A stretch of DNA of 45,456 nucleotides from Burkholderiales bacterium. GTDB lineage: Bacteria; Pseudomonadota; Gammaproteobacteria; Burkholderiales; Burkholderiaceae_C. The notes below the pieces were generated by a model. It saw only the letters and a list, made by a program, of their open reading frames with translations, searched no databases and was not told where the DNA came from. Location of the stretch: positions 1-45,456 of the forward strand of contig JAUVXK010000009.1 of NCBI GenBank assembly GCA_030603635.1, written 5' to 3'. The translations under genes and the position numbers were made by a program. Positions 43,943-45,456 of the stretch are shown here, one piece after another (within the stretch, counting starts at the first letter, position 1; every line of letters starts with the position of its first letter).

Positions 43943-45456
43943 TCAAATGCTCAGGCCGCCCTGATCTTTCATTTTCGCAATCAGGTCAGCGCCTGTGTCG
44001 CTGGCACCAAAGGCATTCTGCAACTGCGTCAGTGTCATGTTCTCGAACACGATCTTCTGCTCCGGCGTTCCATTGGCGTTGACATCCACGGAAAGCACGG
44101 CCTTGCCTTGGTCGTTGACGCCGAAGCTGAGATGCTGGGTCAAGTTGTCATGGTCAGCGTCGACCAGCAAATCCCTCAGATCGATCCGATCGCCTTGGCT
44201 CTTGTTGAAGTCGGTGATCACATCAACAGCAGGCTGGCTCTCGGTACCCACATCGGCCAAGCTCCACTTGAAGACATCGGCACCGGCACCGCCCGTCAGG
44301 ATGTCGTTGCCGGCACCGCCGATCAGGATGTCGTCGCCATCACCACCGACCAGCTTGTCATTCTCGCCATTGCCCACAAGCACCACACCATTGTGAGCAT
44401 CACTGCCCACAGCAGTCGCGGTGACATCCGCATCCGGCTTGACCATGGCCACAGTCAATGAATCGTCAAGCTTCGAGAAATCGCCGTCCATGTCCGTGAC
44501 GCCAAGTTCGAAGTTGAGCGTCAGATCTTGAACTGTCACCACGGTGTCGAAAGTGATCGTGTTGATGCCGAATTTGACATTGCCGTCGGCGTTGTAGATG
44601 CGAACTTCTTCGAACTGCGTAGCGACGTAGAGCGTGTAGGTGTTGTTGGCAAAAACCCATGTACCCGCCTTCGCGGCGTCCACAACGATTGCCATGGTTG
44701 GATCGGTGGAGGGCTTGGCAATCACCAGATTCTGAACACCAGCTTGGTTCTGGTTGAAGTCGAACTGCTGACCATCGATGTTCACTCGAATGGTCACGTT
44801 TCCGCTTCCTCCCCACTGAACCATCTTGAAGCTGATGTCCGTCTGCTTTCGAGTGAAATCCAAGAGCAGGGATTCACCCTCACTCATGGTGGGCTGGCTT
44901 ACCCCAATACCATTGTTCGAGGCATTGACTTGAGCACTGGAATCGCCCTTGAAACCGAAAACGGCCAGCGTTCCATCTGGCAATGCTTTCGATTGCGAGG
45001 GACCCTCGGCAGTAAAGGCACCGCCGTTGACCGTGGTCGCCGAAATGACGGTGTTCGAAATCAGGTCAAAGGTATAGGTACCGTCGCCGTTCACCGTCAA
45101 TGTAAAGAACTGGCTACCTGAAGGATTGCTCAGGTTGGTAAATGCAGCAATTGTCGCGCTGCCATCCCCGCCGTCAGATACCGCGTCCGTCTCGGTCGTG
45201 TAATAGAAGCTGAAAATGGTCGTTGAGCCGTTCTTGACATCCACCTTGGTGATGCCGTTGCTGTCTGTCGCCCCCTGCACAAAGGTGACGGCCTGACCGG
45301 CGTAAGAACCCCCTGCACCCAGCATCACCGACATGTAGTCGAGCCCGTCAGCACCAAAGCTGGCGCTATAAAGACCATTGAAAGAGACTTCAGCGGCACT
45401 GGAAAGCACGGCGTCCATGACCGATTCGAATCGAGGCGTGTCATCGAGAATCGTCA
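43943..45456 (-). CDS. Giant RTX adhesin (LapA-like), C-terminal part
   Basis: The frame stays open to the right edge of the window (upstream codons read TILDDTPRFESVMDAVL), so only the last 504 residues are seen. The first part has beta-rich repeat domains typical of T1SS-secreted adhesins (the DDTP start is a repeat boundary). It then has RTX calcium-binding nonapeptides (GGDGDDILIGGAGNDILTGG) and a C-terminal secretion region (DVITDFNKSQGDRIDLRDL). It should be exported by a type I system through a TolC-like channel. Because LapG and LapD are next door, it is the likely LapG substrate; its cleavage site lies outside the window. Confidence 0.93.
   Translation of the reverse strand, partial: TILDDTPRFESVMDAVLSSAAEVSFNGLYSASFGADGLDYMSVMLGAGGSYAGQAVTFVQGATDSNGITKVDVKNGSTTIFSFYYTTETDAVSDGGDGSATIAAFTNLSNPSGSQFFTLTVNGDGTYTFDLISNTVISATTVNGGAFTAEGPSQSKALPDGTLAVFGFKGDSSAQVNASNNGIGVSQPTMSEGESLLLDFTRKQTDISFKMVQWGGSGNVTIRVNIDGQQFDFNQNQAGVQNLVIAKPSTDPTMAIVVDAAKAGTWVFANNTYTLYVATQFEEVRIYNADGNVKFGINTITFDTVVTVQDLTLNFELGVTDMDGDFSKLDDSLTVAMVKPDADVTATAVGSDAHNGVVLVGNGENDKLVGGDGDDILIGGAGNDILTGGAGADVFKWSLADVGTESQPAVDVITDFNKSQGDRIDLRDLLVDADHDNLTQHLSFGVNDQGKAVLSVDVNANGTPEQKIVFENMTLTQLQNAFGASDTGADLIAKMKDQGGLSI

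Overview
The window reads as a betaproteobacterial chromosome, most likely order Burkholderiales (Comamonadaceae or a close relative). The evidence is an ATP synthase operon atpIBEFHAGDC, a ybeD-lipB-lipA cluster and a Lap-type adhesin control locus, all in uniformly GC-rich DNA. No identity search was possible; all assignments come from reading motifs, gene order and signals.

Layout, left to right. (1) 1-825: the start of umuC and a UmuD-like protein with an extra N-terminal DNA-binding region, behind a perfect inverted repeat. (2) About 1.4-26.3 kb: an accessory region that looks like a defence island. It holds a nuclease-like protein (minus strand), a trypsin-like protease with a small membrane partner, an integrase remnant, and a two-gene short-Argonaute system of the SPARTA type (TIR-APAZ plus PIWI protein). 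These are followed by an XRE regulator with a 406-residue helical-repeat protein, and a small integrase/excisionase/XRE element with three unrecognised cargo genes, one of them frameshifted. Last comes a six-gene type III restriction-modification locus: PLD-helicase, DUF4391, RloA, RloB, Mod, Res. The island stops at the 3' end of a tRNA-Arg(CCG) gene. Three GGCACAG repeats spaced exactly 11 bp apart lie in the gap before it, as expected for an integrase-bound island end.

(3) 26.4-45.5 kb: core chromosome. A membrane-anchored cytochrome c; a minus-strand trio (NTF2-like, YheT-type hydrolase, conserved unknown); the complete ATP synthase operon on the minus strand with a promoter before atpI, an intercistronic hairpin after atpE and a terminator after atpC; then lipoate synthesis on the plus strand (ybeD, lipB, lipA). 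(4) 38.6 kb to the end: a biofilm-adhesin module. A TolC-type channel fused to an OmpA domain, the periplasmic protease LapG, the degenerate GGDEF/EAL receptor LapD, a small disordered protein, and the C-terminal end of a giant RTX adhesin that runs off the window.

How the parts work together. In the Lap module, LapD is expected to hold LapG when cytoplasmic c-di-GMP is high, so that the adhesin stays on the surface; the TolC-OmpA protein is the likely exit channel. In the island, SPARTA, RloAB and type III R-M are recognisable anti-phage or anti-plasmid systems. The protease/membrane pair, the nuclease-like gene and the XRE/406-residue pair have no function I can name and are the best candidates for undescribed systems.
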